64,000 nt of DNA from JACQLN01 sp049274895 (GTDB lineage Bacteria; Patescibacteriota; Minisyncoccia; JACQLN01), in contig JBASTM010000022.1 in assembly GCA_049274895.1 (NCBI GenBank), positions 1 through 64,000 on the forward strand, given 5' to 3'. Shown piece after piece: positions 24,244 through 33,224 of the stretch. Within the stretch, counting starts at the first letter, position 1; the number at the start of each line of letters is the position of its first letter. A program made the translations under genes and the position numbers. Below the pieces are notes generated by a model. The model was not told the origin of the DNA, did not search any database, and saw only the letters and a list, made by a program, of their open reading frames with translations.

Positions 24244-24714
24244 CTAGTCACATCCATCACTGCAACTAGCGCAGGAATCACTACAGGAATCACAGCTGCC
24301 GACCTCATGGGCCCAAAGTTTTGGGTTGTAGAGAATACCGGCTTTGTCCATAAAACAGACCGTAGCCTCCGAGGAAAGAAGCTTGCGACCGCTCAAAAGA
24401 TCGTTCGGCTCGTGGTGGATGAACTTTCCCCCGACAGTCCGTTTACAAAAACTATCGTAGTCGCGGGTGTACATCAAGAAAGTGTGCCAGCCAATGTCCA
24501 CCAGCCGCGATGGGGCGAAGCGGCGATCGGGATAATTGCCGCACAGAAAGAGAAAACCGAGAGTGGCATCCATTATGGAACTGGCTATCTCTTCAGAAAC
24601 TTGATGGTCTTTCTGGATTCTCCTTACCAATCTGCCCCAAAGCTGATTGGAGATCAGGCTCCTACTCCTATAATAGAATCGCTCCGGTTTAGCCATCTTC
24701 TGCGAAGCACTCAT
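24244..24714 (-). CDS. Unknown protein with WH-type core and Cys-rich tail
   Basis: The 156-aa protein contains VDIGWHTFLMYTRDYDSFC and GGKFIHHEPND (about 92-124), a pattern seen in a widespread but uncharacterised bacterial family that is related to glycine-rich-domain proteins. The last 18 residues are CDSCSDSCASCSDGCD-like, six Cys in a regular spacing, which could bind metal or be modified. AAAGGAG lies before the ATG, the leader contains TGTTCTTTTAACTTAAA, and a terminator follows, so it is a single-gene unit of the accessory type. Confidence 0.6.
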   Translation of the reverse strand: MSASQKMAKPERFYYRSRSLISNQLWGRLVRRIQKDHQVSEEIASSIMDATLGFLFLCGNYPDRRFAPSRLVDIGWHTFLMYTRDYDSFCKRTVGGKFIHHEPNDLLSGRKLLSSEATVCFMDKAGILYNPKLWAHEVGSCDSCSDSCASCSDGCD

Positions 24715-24781
24715 AAAAACTCCTTTCTTTTTAAGTTAAAAGAACAGCTCCTAGTCTAAATAGTAAAATCAGATGAGTTTT

Positions 24782-24810
24782 TTGTCAATTAGCCGGATTT
24801 TTTGTATAAT
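24782..24810 (+). promoter_or_regulatory. Promoter of the methyltransferase-histidine kinase unit
   Basis: TTGTCA (24782-24787) and TATAAT (24805-24810) are spaced by 17 nt. Transcription would begin at about 24817, which is itself a GTG start codon. Confidence 0.7.
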
Positions 24811-24816
24811 TTAATA

Positions 24817-25761
24817 GTGTTAAGCCAACAGACGATACAAAAAATGGACAACTATTTGCAAGCAGGCGAATACAGAGGAGTAAAAATATTTATTGATAAT
24901 GACCGCACCAACGGCTATGAATTCAGCAACCCTTTAAGGAGGTTGGTTAATTTTTTTATTACCCACATTCTTAACACACTCCCAGCCAGCTTCCAGACCT
25001 ATATTAAAAAATCACACAAATCGGCCGAAGAAATAATTGAACACGCCACCACCCATCGAGCTCTAGAAGTCCTATATAATCATGGTAGATCCAACAAATC
25101 TAATGGGCTTATCCAAAAAATAGCCCACCTAATTTGGTTTGGTATACTCAATAATTCTATTGCTGTACGAAACCGACTCAAACTAACCAAAAAAGAAATA
25201 GAAACCGCCATATACGACATAGACCAAACCGGATTTTATCCGTCAATAAATATACTCAGCATCGCTTCAGGTTCGGCCAGAGCCGTAATAGAAGTTTTGC
25301 GGAAATTCAATTCACCCCAAAAACCAATAACGGCTAAGTTCTTAGACAAAAATCCCGCAGCCATTGCATACAGTAAAGAGCTCGCTGGGGATTTGGCGCA
25401 AAAATATAATCTCTCTTGGATTACGGACACCGCCGGAAATTTCTACAAACATTATCGTGGGAAAGAGAATCCTGATATTATTGAGATGGTGGGCTTGTTG
25501 GATTATTTTGACGAAACCAAATCTATAACATTACTAGCGTTTATAAATGAATACCTGCGAGTTGGCGGTATTTTTATAACAGCCAATATCATTCATAACC
25601 GGGAACAGAAATTCATTTCCCATGTGGTAGGCTGGCCAATGATCTACCGGACACCGGAAAACCTTATAGATATGACTTTGGCCGCCGGTTTTACACCACA
25701 AAATATAAAAGTGGTCTGCGAACCGTTAAAAATCCACGCTGTCCTTATAGCCAAAAAATAA
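24817..25761 (+). CDS. Class I SAM methyltransferase-like protein
   Basis: The 314-aa protein has an N-terminal helical region and a methyltransferase fold in the second half: LNILSIASGSARAVIEVL (motif I), ITAKFLDKNPAAIAYSKEL (motif II), DIIEMVGLLDYF (motif IV) and a late YLRVGGIFITANI. Motif I is SIASGSAR instead of the usual DxGxGxG, so SAM binding needs proof. The GTG at 24817 sits 7 nt after the -10 box and would be leaderless; ATG at 24844 is an alternative. It abuts the histidine kinase gene with no gap. Confidence 0.65.
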   Translation: MLSQQTIQKMDNYLQAGEYRGVKIFIDNDRTNGYEFSNPLRRLVNFFITHILNTLPASFQTYIKKSHKSAEEIIEHATTHRALEVLYNHGRSNKSNGLIQKIAHLIWFGILNNSIAVRNRLKLTKKEIETAIYDIDQTGFYPSINILSIASGSARAVIEVLRKFNSPQKPITAKFLDKNPAAIAYSKELAGDLAQKYNLSWITDTAGNFYKHYRGKENPDIIEMVGLLDYFDETKSITLLAFINEYLRVGGIFITANIIHNREQKFISHVVGWPMIYRTPENLIDMTLAAGFTPQNIKVVCEPLKIHAVLIAKK

Positions 25762-27405
25762 ATGGAACTTTTCGCCATTTCTGGGCTTATAAACGGGATT
25801 GCCTCTTTAAGTTTTGCCCTATTAATTATCTATAAAAATTGGCGTGATGCTATAAACCGCGTCTTCTCTCTTTTAATGCTAGCCGTAGGTATATGGTCGG
25901 TTGGTTATTGGCAATGGCTTTCCAGTGTTTCGCACGACCCAGCTTTATTCTGGATAAGAATATTATCGGTTGGATCCACACTGGTACCTGTTTTTTATTT
26001 GCACTGGATCTTGTTATTACTAGAACGGAAAAATATCCGCAGACTCCTTATTTCCACGTATATATTATTATCTTTAATACTTTCTTTAACTTTCTCTAAT
26101 CTTTTTATTAAAGATGTAATACCAAAATCTTTTTTCCCGTTCTGGCCAGAACCAGGTTTAATATACCATTTTTATCTTTTTGTGGTTTATTTCGTTTTGG
26201 TTACCTATGCATTTTGGTTACTGGTCAAAACATACAGAATTTCCAATCAAGACAAAAAAGGGCAGATATTCTACGTGATTTTGGGATCAATCGCCGGTTT
26301 TGGTGGGGCATTAACTAATTTCTTTTTATGGTACGACATTTCCATACCGCCTTTCGGTAATTTTTTTGTATCCGCTTTCCCTGTTTTTTTTGGCTATGCC
26401 ATGTTGAAACATAAATTATTTAACTCTAAAGTTGTAGCTACGGAACTGCTTACATTTTCCATATGGATATTCCTGTTAATACGGACTTCTACTTCCATAA
26501 CTGTACAAGACTTTGTTATCAATGGCGGTGTATTTATACTAACTGTCTTTGCCGGAGTATTCTTGATTCGCAGTGTCATCAGAGAGGTGGAGCAGAGGGA
26601 GAAATTGGAGAGTTTAACGACACAATTAGAATCAGCCAACACCGAACTTAAGCGCGTAGATGCGGCTAAATCGGAATTCGTGTCCATAGTTTCGCACCAG
26701 TTGCGGACGCCGCTGACGGCGGTCAAGGGCTATATTTCCATGATGATCGAAGGCACCTACGGCAAATTGCAAGAGGTTCAAAGCGCCACTTTGCAAAAAG
26801 TGTTCCAGTCGGCCGAGCACTTGATCACTTTAGTGAACGACCTTTTGAACATGAATCGCATAGAGGAGGGGAGAATTATTTATGAATTCAAGGCGGTGGA
26901 CTTGGCCCAGATGGTGGATGACGCCGTTTTTGAATTCAAAAATATGGCCGGGGATAAAAAATTGAATCTGACCTGGATCAAACCCCACGGCCTCCCCCTG
27001 GCCTGGGCCGACGCCGACAAAATCCGCCAGGTGGTGGTTAACTTTATAGACAACGCCATCAAATACACGGCGGCCGGCGGCGTCAATGTTTTGTTAAAAT
27101 TGGAAAACGATTACCTGGTCTACCAGGTGAGCGACACCGGCGTGGGCATGGGGCCCGAAGAAAAAGCGCGGCTGTTCAAAAAATTTGAGCGCGGCGAGGG
27201 CGGCCGCTTGATGTATACCGGCGGCACCGGCTTGGGCCTATATGTGGCCAAAATGATGACCGAAGCCCACCACGGCGAAATATCCGGCGTCTCGGAAGGT
27301 AAAGACAAAGGCAGCACCTTCGGCATAAAAATACCCACCGAGGAATTCGCCAAGAAAAACAACGTCAACCAGCAACCTCCACAACCAATCACGCCATCCA
27401 GTTGA
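25762..27405 (+). CDS. Membrane histidine kinase
   Basis: The 547-aa protein has about seven hydrophobic helices in the first 270 residues (a 7TM sensor type), a short coiled linker, then a complete kinase core: H-box SHQLRTPLTAVKGY with His312, N-box VVNFIDNAIKYT, G1 DTGVGMG and G2 GTGLGLYVAKMM. It should autophosphorylate His312 and pass the phosphate to a response regulator. None is encoded next to it, so it is an orphan here. It directly follows the methyltransferase-like gene and is probably co-transcribed. Confidence 0.9.
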   Translation: MELFAISGLINGIASLSFALLIIYKNWRDAINRVFSLLMLAVGIWSVGYWQWLSSVSHDPALFWIRILSVGSTLVPVFYLHWILLLLERKNIRRLLISTYILLSLILSLTFSNLFIKDVIPKSFFPFWPEPGLIYHFYLFVVYFVLVTYAFWLLVKTYRISNQDKKGQIFYVILGSIAGFGGALTNFFLWYDISIPPFGNFFVSAFPVFFGYAMLKHKLFNSKVVATELLTFSIWIFLLIRTSTSITVQDFVINGGVFILTVFAGVFLIRSVIREVEQREKLESLTTQLESANTELKRVDAAKSEFVSIVSHQLRTPLTAVKGYISMMIEGTYGKLQEVQSATLQKVFQSAEHLITLVNDLLNMNRIEEGRIIYEFKAVDLAQMVDDAVFEFKNMAGDKKLNLTWIKPHGLPLAWADADKIRQVVVNFIDNAIKYTAAGGVNVLLKLENDYLVYQVSDTGVGMGPEEKARLFKKFERGEGGRLMYTGGTGLGLYVAKMMTEAHHGEISGVSEGKDKGSTFGIKIPTEEFAKKNNVNQQPPQPITPSS

Positions 27406-27500
27406 ACCTACAAAAACATCATAAAACACATCCGACTCTAAATAACGATCTGTTAATCAACATAAGCCAAATCGACTAACTAATAAGTATTAATCAATAT

Positions 27501-27548
27501 AAAATTATAACATTAAGTTCACGATCGTATGGTAAATGTTATAATTTT
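27501..27548. promoter_or_regulatory. 48-bp palindromic site, copy 1
   Basis: AAAATTATAACATT (27501-27514) and its exact complement (27535-27548) flank the core CACGATCGTATG (27520-27531). The same core with TTATAACA/TGTTATAA arms is at 28164-28206 and 48204-48249. The arms contain TATAAT pointing outward, so the element may combine operator and promoter. Confidence 0.65.
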
Positions 27549-27588
27549 ATGTACATCTTAATTAATAATTAAGTATATAAAGACGGGC

Positions 27589-28116
27589 TTATAATTCGTG
27601 AAGTGTTCCTTTCTTGCTGACGCTGACGATATGAATTTTATCCTCGAGTTTAAAGTCTTTAATGGATTTTATAAATTCTTCGGGCAGCGGTGCGTAGCCC
27701 AACCAAACGCTTTTTTGTAACTGTTCATATTCCAGAGCAACCAATTCATATCTAATCCAGTCCCGTTTTTTTCTATTGGACTCCGGAATATCATACATTA
27801 CCAATCTAGGAATTCCGTCTCGTTGCGCCGGGCTCATCAAGTTTTGGTGATACTTAGTTTTTTTATGCCCAATTTTGGTTAGGGACCATCTAGATTTATG
27901 GCCGCGGCAATCCTTTACCACCAATCCTTCTTTTTTAAGATGATTCAGTAAGGCCGAAAAGGTCGGCCGAGAAAACTCATAACCTGTTGGTAAACCCAAA
28001 ACTTGCCGCCAAACGCGACTTTCCGCACGGTTCCTCGGAAGCATTGAATCTAGAGTCAATCCTCCCGACTCGGCCAGCTTTTCTAAAATTAAATTGGTTA
28101 ATGATTTTCTATTCAT
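27589..28116 (-). CDS. PaaX-like regulator with Cas2-like C-terminal domain
   Basis: The 175-aa protein has an N-terminal winged helix (about 1-85; FSRPTFSALLNHLKKEGLVVKDCRGHKSRWSLTKIG) and a C-terminal ferredoxin-like domain (about 100-175) that starts RLVMYDIPESNRKKRDWIRYEL and continues QKSVWLGYAPLP, as in PaaX repressors and Cas2. Free-standing versions are common in candidate-phylum genomes. No CRISPR genes or array are in the window, so a transcription factor is more likely than an adaptation protein. It lies between two copies of the same palindrome (27501 and 28164), which may be its binding sites and would imply autoregulation. Confidence 0.75.
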   Translation of the reverse strand: MNRKSLTNLILEKLAESGGLTLDSMLPRNRAESRVWRQVLGLPTGYEFSRPTFSALLNHLKKEGLVVKDCRGHKSRWSLTKIGHKKTKYHQNLMSPAQRDGIPRLVMYDIPESNRKKRDWIRYELVALEYEQLQKSVWLGYAPLPEEFIKSIKDFKLEDKIHIVSVSKKGTLHEL

Positions 28117-28163
28117 TATAAAACTAGTCTCTAGTCTACTGTATATTATTTTTACAATTTTAT

Positions 28164-28206
28164 AAATTATAACATTATTCTCACGATCGTATGATATTTG
28201 TTATAA
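28164..28206. promoter_or_regulatory. Palindromic site, copy 2, upstream of the PaaX-like gene
   Basis: AAATTATAACA (28164-28174), core CACGATCGTATG (28182-28193) and TGTTATAA (28199-28206). On the minus strand the left arm gives TATAAT about 50 nt before the regulator's start codon. Confidence 0.65.
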
Positions 28207-28302
28207 ATTTGAATAGTTCTTAAATTCTTAAATATAGCTTAAATTGTCAAATGGTTGTATTTATTGCTACGATGCTGTGGAAAATGTTAAAATAAATGTT
28301 AT

Positions 28303-29694
28303 ATGGAACGGATTTTGATAGCTAAAACCCCTCAAAAAAAGGGAGATAAGGTTAAAGTTTGCGGCTGGGTTTGGACGCGGCGGGATCACGGCAAGCTTAT
28401 TTTTATTGATGTTAAGGACAGCAGTGGGATTCTGCAGTGCGTTTTTACGCCCGGCGACGCCGGACTGCATAAATTGGGCGACACTTTACGGACGGGCTTT
28501 GTGGTGGAACTGACGGGCCAAATCGCGGAGAGGCCCAAAGGCATGGTCAATGCCGAAATTCCCACAGGGGAGATTGAACTCCAAGTCTCAAACCTGATTG
28601 TGTTAAACGAATCACCCACACCTCCTTTTGCTTTAGATACCGACGGTCTGGAAATAGGGGAAGATGTGCGAATGAAGTACCGCTACTTAGATCTGCGGCG
28701 CGATCGGTTGCAAAAAAATATTCGCCTGAGGCATCAGCTGATCCAATTCATCCGCGAGTGGTTGGCCGCCAAAGATTTTACCGAAATAGAAACGCCGATC
28801 TTGACCAAATCCACACCCGAAGGCGCGCGCGACTACGTGGTGCCCTCGCGGCTCCAGCACGGCAAGTTTTACGCTTTGCCCCAAAGCCCCCAGCAATACA
28901 AGCAATTATTGATGGTGGCCGGCTTTGAAAAATATTTTCAAATAGCGAGATGTTTTAGAGATGAAGATACCCGCGGCGACCGCCAGCCGGAATTCACCCA
29001 GCTGGATTTGGAAATGTCGTTCGTGGATAGGGAAGACATAATGGAACTGAATGAAAAATTGCTGATTGATTTGGTTAAACAAGCGACTCCGTCCAAAAAA
29101 ATCCAGGATCTGCCCTTCCCGCGGCTGACTTACCAAGAGGCGATGACAAAATACGGCACCGACCGGCCCGATCTCCGGCGCGACAAAAACGATCCCGATC
29201 TTTTGGCTTTCGCTTGGATAATTGATTTTCCATTTTTTGAAAAAACCAAAGATGGTTTGTGGACTTTTACGCACAATCCATTTTCCCGGCCCAAAGATGA
29301 ACATATTGGCTGGTTGATGAACAAAGAAAAAATAGGCGAGATATTAACTACCCAATATGATGTGGTGCTTAACGGTTTTGAAATCGGCGGCGGCAGTATT
29401 CGCAATCATCAGCCCGAACCGCTAAAAAAGGTTTTTGAAATTATGGGTTTTAGCGAAGACAGGATCGTCAATAATTTTGGCCATATGTTAACGGCCTTAA
29501 GCTACGGCGCTCCGCCTCACGGCGGCATTGCTTGGGGTTTGGACAGATTAACTGCCATTTTGGCGGGCGAACCTAATATCCGTGAAGTCTTGGCTTTTCC
29601 CAAAACCGGTGATGGCCGCGATTTGATGATGGCCGCGCCTTCGGAAATCAGCCAAGAACAGTTAAAAGAACTCGGCCTTTCAATTAAAAAATAA
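28303..29694 (+). CDS. aspS: Aspartyl-tRNA synthetase, short form
   Basis: The 463-aa protein has the anticodon-binding OB fold (VKVCGWVWTRRDHGKLIFIDVKD) and the class II core: motif 2 FRDEDTRGDRQPEFTQLDLEMSF, and motif 3 GIAWGLDRL. Bacterial AspRS is usually about 590 aa because of a GAD domain inserted between motifs 2 and 3; here the link from RLTYQEAMTKYGTDRPDLR to FAWIIDFPFF is short and the GAD domain is missing. Specificity for tRNA-Asp alone or Asp/Asn cannot be read from sequence. TAAAAT lies 9 nt before the start, a leaderless pattern. The stop overlaps the scpA start (ATG within AATAATG). Confidence 0.93.
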   Translation: MERILIAKTPQKKGDKVKVCGWVWTRRDHGKLIFIDVKDSSGILQCVFTPGDAGLHKLGDTLRTGFVVELTGQIAERPKGMVNAEIPTGEIELQVSNLIVLNESPTPPFALDTDGLEIGEDVRMKYRYLDLRRDRLQKNIRLRHQLIQFIREWLAAKDFTEIETPILTKSTPEGARDYVVPSRLQHGKFYALPQSPQQYKQLLMVAGFEKYFQIARCFRDEDTRGDRQPEFTQLDLEMSFVDREDIMELNEKLLIDLVKQATPSKKIQDLPFPRLTYQEAMTKYGTDRPDLRRDKNDPDLLAFAWIIDFPFFEKTKDGLWTFTHNPFSRPKDEHIGWLMNKEKIGEILTTQYDVVLNGFEIGGGSIRNHQPEPLKKVFEIMGFSEDRIVNNFGHMLTALSYGAPPHGGIAWGLDRLTAILAGEPNIREVLAFPKTGDGRDLMMAAPSEISQEQLKELGLSIKK

Positions 29695-30446
29695 TGTATA
29701 GCGTCAAACTGGAAAAATTTGAAGGCCCGTTGGATTTACTGCACACTCTTATAGAATCCAAAAAACTGGAAATAACGGAAATATCCCTAGCCCAAGTGGC
29801 CGACCAGTTTTTAAGCTATCTCAAAAATTCCAAGCGGTCTGCTGCTCCGGGGGATAAGCCCTCGGGCTCAAACTCGAACAACCTGGCTCTGGACGATCTG
29901 GCTAATTTTTTAAGCGTGGCCGGGCGTTTGGTTTTGATAAAATCGCGGGCCTTGCTGCCATTCCTGCGGTTTAGCCAAGAAGAAGAACAAGACATTCAAG
30001 ATCTTAAGGAGCAGTTGTCTGAATATCAAAAATACAAAGAGTTGGCCGGTTTGATAGCTAAACTAGATAAAACATGTCACCGCTTTTACAGCCGGTCTTA
30101 CTTAGCCGGTTTGGAGCCGATTTTTTATTTTCCTAGAAAGCTAAACACCGAAATTTTAGCTCTAGCACTGACCAATTTGATCCAAACCATCACTCTGCCT
30201 CAACGGATACCCCAAGCTCAAGTTATCCCCAAAATATCGTTGGCGCAAAAATTGGAAGAAATACAAAATAAAATAAAAGAAAAGCTGGAGCTTAATTTTT
30301 CACAAGTGGCCGATCTTCAAAACCGCGAAGAAAAAGTGGTAGTTTTTATGGCTGTGTTAGAATTATTAAGGCGTTCCCAGATTTCGGCCAAACAAAAAAA
30401 CAATTTTGAAGATATAAAATTAATATGGCAAAACCAACCAATCTAA
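29694..30446 (+). CDS. scpA: Segregation and condensation protein A
   Basis: The 250-aa protein has the ScpA kleisin start VKLEKFEGPLDLLHTLIESKKLEITEISLAQVADQFLSYL and a C-terminal winged helix (EEKVVVFMAVLELLRRSQI). It bridges SMC heads together with ScpB. Residues about 52-62 (29848-29876) contain GDKPSGSN encoded by an imperfect GC-rich inverted repeat, a possible inserted element. Translation is coupled with aspS, and scpB overlaps its 3' end by 22 nt. Confidence 0.92.
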   Translation: MYSVKLEKFEGPLDLLHTLIESKKLEITEISLAQVADQFLSYLKNSKRSAAPGDKPSGSNSNNLALDDLANFLSVAGRLVLIKSRALLPFLRFSQEEEQDIQDLKEQLSEYQKYKELAGLIAKLDKTCHRFYSRSYLAGLEPIFYFPRKLNTEILALALTNLIQTITLPQRIPQAQVIPKISLAQKLEEIQNKIKEKLELNFSQVADLQNREEKVVVFMAVLELLRRSQISAKQKNNFEDIKLIWQNQPI

Positions 30447-30964
30447 CCCAAATACTGGAGGGCATGCTTTTTGCTTACGGGGAAACTATCAATATCAAAA
30501 AACTGGCTTCGGTGTTAAAAAGGCCGGCGAATGAAATCAGTGTGGCTTTAGCTAATCTTAGAAAGTCTTTAACGGCCCGGGGCATCAAACTTCTAGACAA
30601 AAATAATTGTTACCAATTGGTGGCTGACAAATCGGCCTCGGACTACATAGAAAAATTGGTGCACAGCGAAATTAAAGAGGAGCTGACTCCGGCCGGTTTG
30701 GAAGTGCTGGCCATAACGGCCTACCGCGGGCCGGTGGCTAAAAGCGAGATCGAAACTTTAAGAGGAGTCAATTCCGTATATATCCTAAGGAATTTGACTA
30801 TGAGGGGATTAGTGGAAAAGGACGAAACCGTAAAACCACCCCTCTTTAACATATCGCTAGCGGCTTTAAGGAAACTAGGTTTGACCGCCGCCGAGGAACT
30901 GCCCCAATATCACGACCTTAGAACAGAGACCAAAAAGATAGAGGCAATGATCAATGTTTCTTAA
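30425..30964 (+). CDS. scpB: Segregation and condensation protein B
   Basis: The 179-aa protein has two winged-helix domains typical of ScpB: LTQILEGMLFAYGETINIKKLASVL at the start and LTPAGLEVLAITAYRGPVAKSEIETLRGVNSVYILRNLTMRGLVE in the middle. It binds ScpA and SMC in chromosome condensation. It overlaps scpA by 22 nt in a different frame. The carboxypeptidase gene begins 9 nt later. Confidence 0.93.
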   Translation: MAKPTNLTQILEGMLFAYGETINIKKLASVLKRPANEISVALANLRKSLTARGIKLLDKNNCYQLVADKSASDYIEKLVHSEIKEELTPAGLEVLAITAYRGPVAKSEIETLRGVNSVYILRNLTMRGLVEKDETVKPPLFNISLAALRKLGLTAAEELPQYHDLRTETKKIEAMINVS

Positions 30965-30973
30965 TTTATTCGT

Positions 30974-31978
30974 ATGAATCCAACCCTCACCGCTATTATT
31001 ATCTCTTTTTCGGTTATGCCTCTCGCTATACTCTCCTATCAATTGGGCACGCCCCAAGCTTTGAGCCAGGCCGATGTGAGCGGATATTTAAGTCAACCGG
31101 CGCTTAAAGTGTCTTTAGCCGCCCTTAAAAGAGAAGAACCTAAAGAAACCCTGCCTCAACGCAATATCGCTGTGGCCGATCTAGTCCTTAGCCCGGCTGA
31201 AGCTTTGGCTTGGGATTTTAAGCAAGGCGTAACCTTGTTTTCCAAAAATACCGGCGAGACCCGCCCCATCGCCTCGTTGACCAAACTGGTAACTGCGGCC
31301 GTGGCGCTAGACTACGCCCAACCACAGGAAACAGTAGCTATTTCGTTGAAAGCCGTCAGAACCGAAGGGGACAGCGGTAATTTAAGAGAGGGCGAGGTGC
31401 TGACAGTGTACGATCTCTTGGCCGCCGCAATGCTGGTGTCTTCCAACGATGCGGCTTATGCCTTAGCTGAATATGTAGGCAGTAAAATGACCACAACGGA
31501 GCCGGATCAGCAGGCCCCACTCGATCCAGTTAAGGTTTTTGTTAGAGTTATGAACCAAAAATTCAACGATCTGGGTTTGGTTCAAACTAATTTTACCGAT
31601 CCGAGCGGCCTGGAGGATAAAATCTCTTTCAGCACGGCTGAAGATTTTTCGCGGTTCATAAAATATCTGCGTCTTAATTCTAATTATTCTCCCATTTGGA
31701 ATATTCTTAAAATGACCAGTTACCAGACCAAGGCCCAAAATGGGGTGGCTTGGCACGAATTCAAAAATACCAACCCTTTCTTGGGTGAATTTGACGGAGT
31801 GATTGGGGGCAAGACCGGCTACACGCCCGCAGCTCTTGGTAATATGATGCTGGTGATGACCGGCCCCAACAATACCGAGATAATTTATTTGGTTTTGGGC
31901 TCCATAGACCGATTCGGCGATATTAGAAAAATGATAAGCTGGGTCAGCGAGGCCTGGCAATGGCCGCCGCCTAAATAA
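30974..31978 (+). CDS. Serine-type D-Ala-D-Ala carboxypeptidase
   Basis: The 334-aa protein has an N-terminal signal/anchor and the three penicillin-binding motifs: SLTK (SxxK, about residue 98), SSND (SxN, about 156) and KTG in GGKTGYTP (about 279). It probably trims the terminal D-Ala of peptidoglycan stem peptides outside the membrane, which fits the cell-wall genes downstream. The C-terminal anchoring domain of classical DacA is missing. Confidence 0.9.
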   Translation: MNPTLTAIIISFSVMPLAILSYQLGTPQALSQADVSGYLSQPALKVSLAALKREEPKETLPQRNIAVADLVLSPAEALAWDFKQGVTLFSKNTGETRPIASLTKLVTAAVALDYAQPQETVAISLKAVRTEGDSGNLREGEVLTVYDLLAAAMLVSSNDAAYALAEYVGSKMTTTEPDQQAPLDPVKVFVRVMNQKFNDLGLVQTNFTDPSGLEDKISFSTAEDFSRFIKYLRLNSNYSPIWNILKMTSYQTKAQNGVAWHEFKNTNPFLGEFDGVIGGKTGYTPAALGNMMLVMTGPNNTEIIYLVLGSIDRFGDIRKMISWVSEAWQWPPPK

Positions 31979-32147
31979 GTATTTGTCCAAGAGCGAAGCC
32001 GAGCTCAGCTCGGCGGAGCGAGTGGTGACAAATAGTCATCCAGCACCTTTTAGATGTATAAATAATCTTTACCTTGAAAAGGTGCTGGATGCTCAATTCT
32101 GTAGTGAAATTTATTTCACTACGTTCATAAATTTCAACATAATTGGC
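31979..32147. repeat. Three hairpins between the carboxypeptidase and mraY
   Basis: There are three inverted repeats in 170 nt: GCCGAGCT-C-AGCTCGGC (about 31999-32015), CATCCAGCACCTTTT with its complement (about 32038-32092, 15 bp, 25-nt loop) and GTAGTGAAAT-TT-ATTTCACTAC (32101-32122). The frame of mraY is open through this region, but the sequence is repeat, not protein. Confidence 0.7.
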
Positions 32148-33194
32148 ATGGACGAAACAACTTTCCAAATAGTACGAATACTGGCTTTGGCTTTCGGAGC
32201 TTTCGTTTTGTCTATGGTCTTAACGCCGTGGTGGACCAATATTCTTTATAAATACCGCTTGGGCAAGCAAATTCGCACCGAGGGCGCGCCGGTATTTGCC
32301 GCTTTGCACAAAGGCAAAGAGGGTACGCCCACTATGGGCGGCGTCATCATCTGGCTGACTTTGCTAACGTTGATCTTGATTACGGTTTTAGCCGAAAAGT
32401 TTTTTCCCAATAGTCTGGCCGCCCAACTTAATTTTTTGTCTCGGCCTCAAACACTATTGCCGCTGGGCGTGCTTGTTTTCTCGGCCATCATTGGGCTGGG
32501 AGACGACTTACTGGGAGTTTTCAGGATCGGCTCTAACGGCGGCGGACTAAAAATGAGGCACCGTCTGGCGCTCTATACCGCAGTGGCTATAGTCGGCGCG
32601 CTCTGGTTTTATTATAAACTAGATTGGACTGTGGTTAAGGTGCCTTTTTTGGGTGTATTTGATATCAACGGCTGGTATATACCTTTTGCCATATTCATAA
32701 TCGTGGCTACCTCGTTTTCGGTCAACGAATCCGACGGCTTGGACGGTCTGGCCGGCGGCTTGATGCTAACCGCTTTTGCTGGCTACGGCCTGGTGGCTTT
32801 TTTTGAGGCGAGGTACGATCTAGCAGTCTTTTGCGCGGTGATTGTGGGGGCTTTACTCTCCTTTTTGTGGTTTAATATCCACCCAGCCAGATTTTTTATG
32901 GGCGACACCGGAGCTATGCCGCTCGGCGTAACTTTGGCTGTTATCGCCCTTCTGACTAACGCGGCCTTGGTTTTGCCGTTTCTGGCTTTCGTGCCGATGG
33001 TGGAATCTATATCGGTGATTGTGCAGGTGCTAAGTAAAAAATTAAGAAACGGAAAAAAGGTTTTTCTCTCGGCTCCCATTCATCACCATTTCCAAGCCAA
33101 AGGCTGGCCCGAAACTAAAGTTACCGAAAGATTCTGGATCATCTCCTCGGTTATGGCCGCCATCGGCATTATTGTTCAACTCCTCGGTAAATAA
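32148..33194 (+). CDS. mraY: Phospho-MurNAc-pentapeptide translocase
   Basis: The 348-aa integral membrane protein makes lipid I. It shows TPTMGGVIIW (about 61-70), GLGDDLLG, NESDGLDGLAGGL, FMGDTGAMPLG and the C-terminal APIHHHFQAKGWPE, all MraY hallmarks with the active-site Asp and His residues. The ATG at 32148 gives the family N-terminus; 55 upstream codons in frame come from hairpin repeats. In the usual order mraY is followed by murD and ftsW; here a transposase and two accessory genes come next. Confidence 0.94.
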   Translation: MDETTFQIVRILALAFGAFVLSMVLTPWWTNILYKYRLGKQIRTEGAPVFAALHKGKEGTPTMGGVIIWLTLLTLILITVLAEKFFPNSLAAQLNFLSRPQTLLPLGVLVFSAIIGLGDDLLGVFRIGSNGGGLKMRHRLALYTAVAIVGALWFYYKLDWTVVKVPFLGVFDINGWYIPFAIFIIVATSFSVNESDGLDGLAGGLMLTAFAGYGLVAFFEARYDLAVFCAVIVGALLSFLWFNIHPARFFMGDTGAMPLGVTLAVIALLTNAALVLPFLAFVPMVESISVIVQVLSKKLRNGKKVFLSAPIHHHFQAKGWPETKVTERFWIISSVMAAIGIIVQLLGK

Positions 33195-33217
33195 TGTTGA
33201 ACATCCGATGTTCAACA
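33195..33217. repeat. REP-like palindrome before the RAYT gene
   Basis: TGTTGAACATC-C-GATGTTCAACA is a perfect 11-bp inverted repeat that begins right at the mraY stop and ends 7 nt before the transposase start. Confidence 0.85.
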
Positions 33218-33224
33218 ATCATAT

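Noticed and set aside
27589..28116. Reading the PaaX-like gene as CRISPR Cas2
   Set aside because: It has an N-terminal winged helix, and no cas1 or repeat-spacer array is in the window. The flanking palindromes occur only as single copies.
31983..32147. N-terminal extension of MraY to 31983
   Set aside because: The extra 55 codons come from three hairpin repeats and the family N-terminus begins at 32148.
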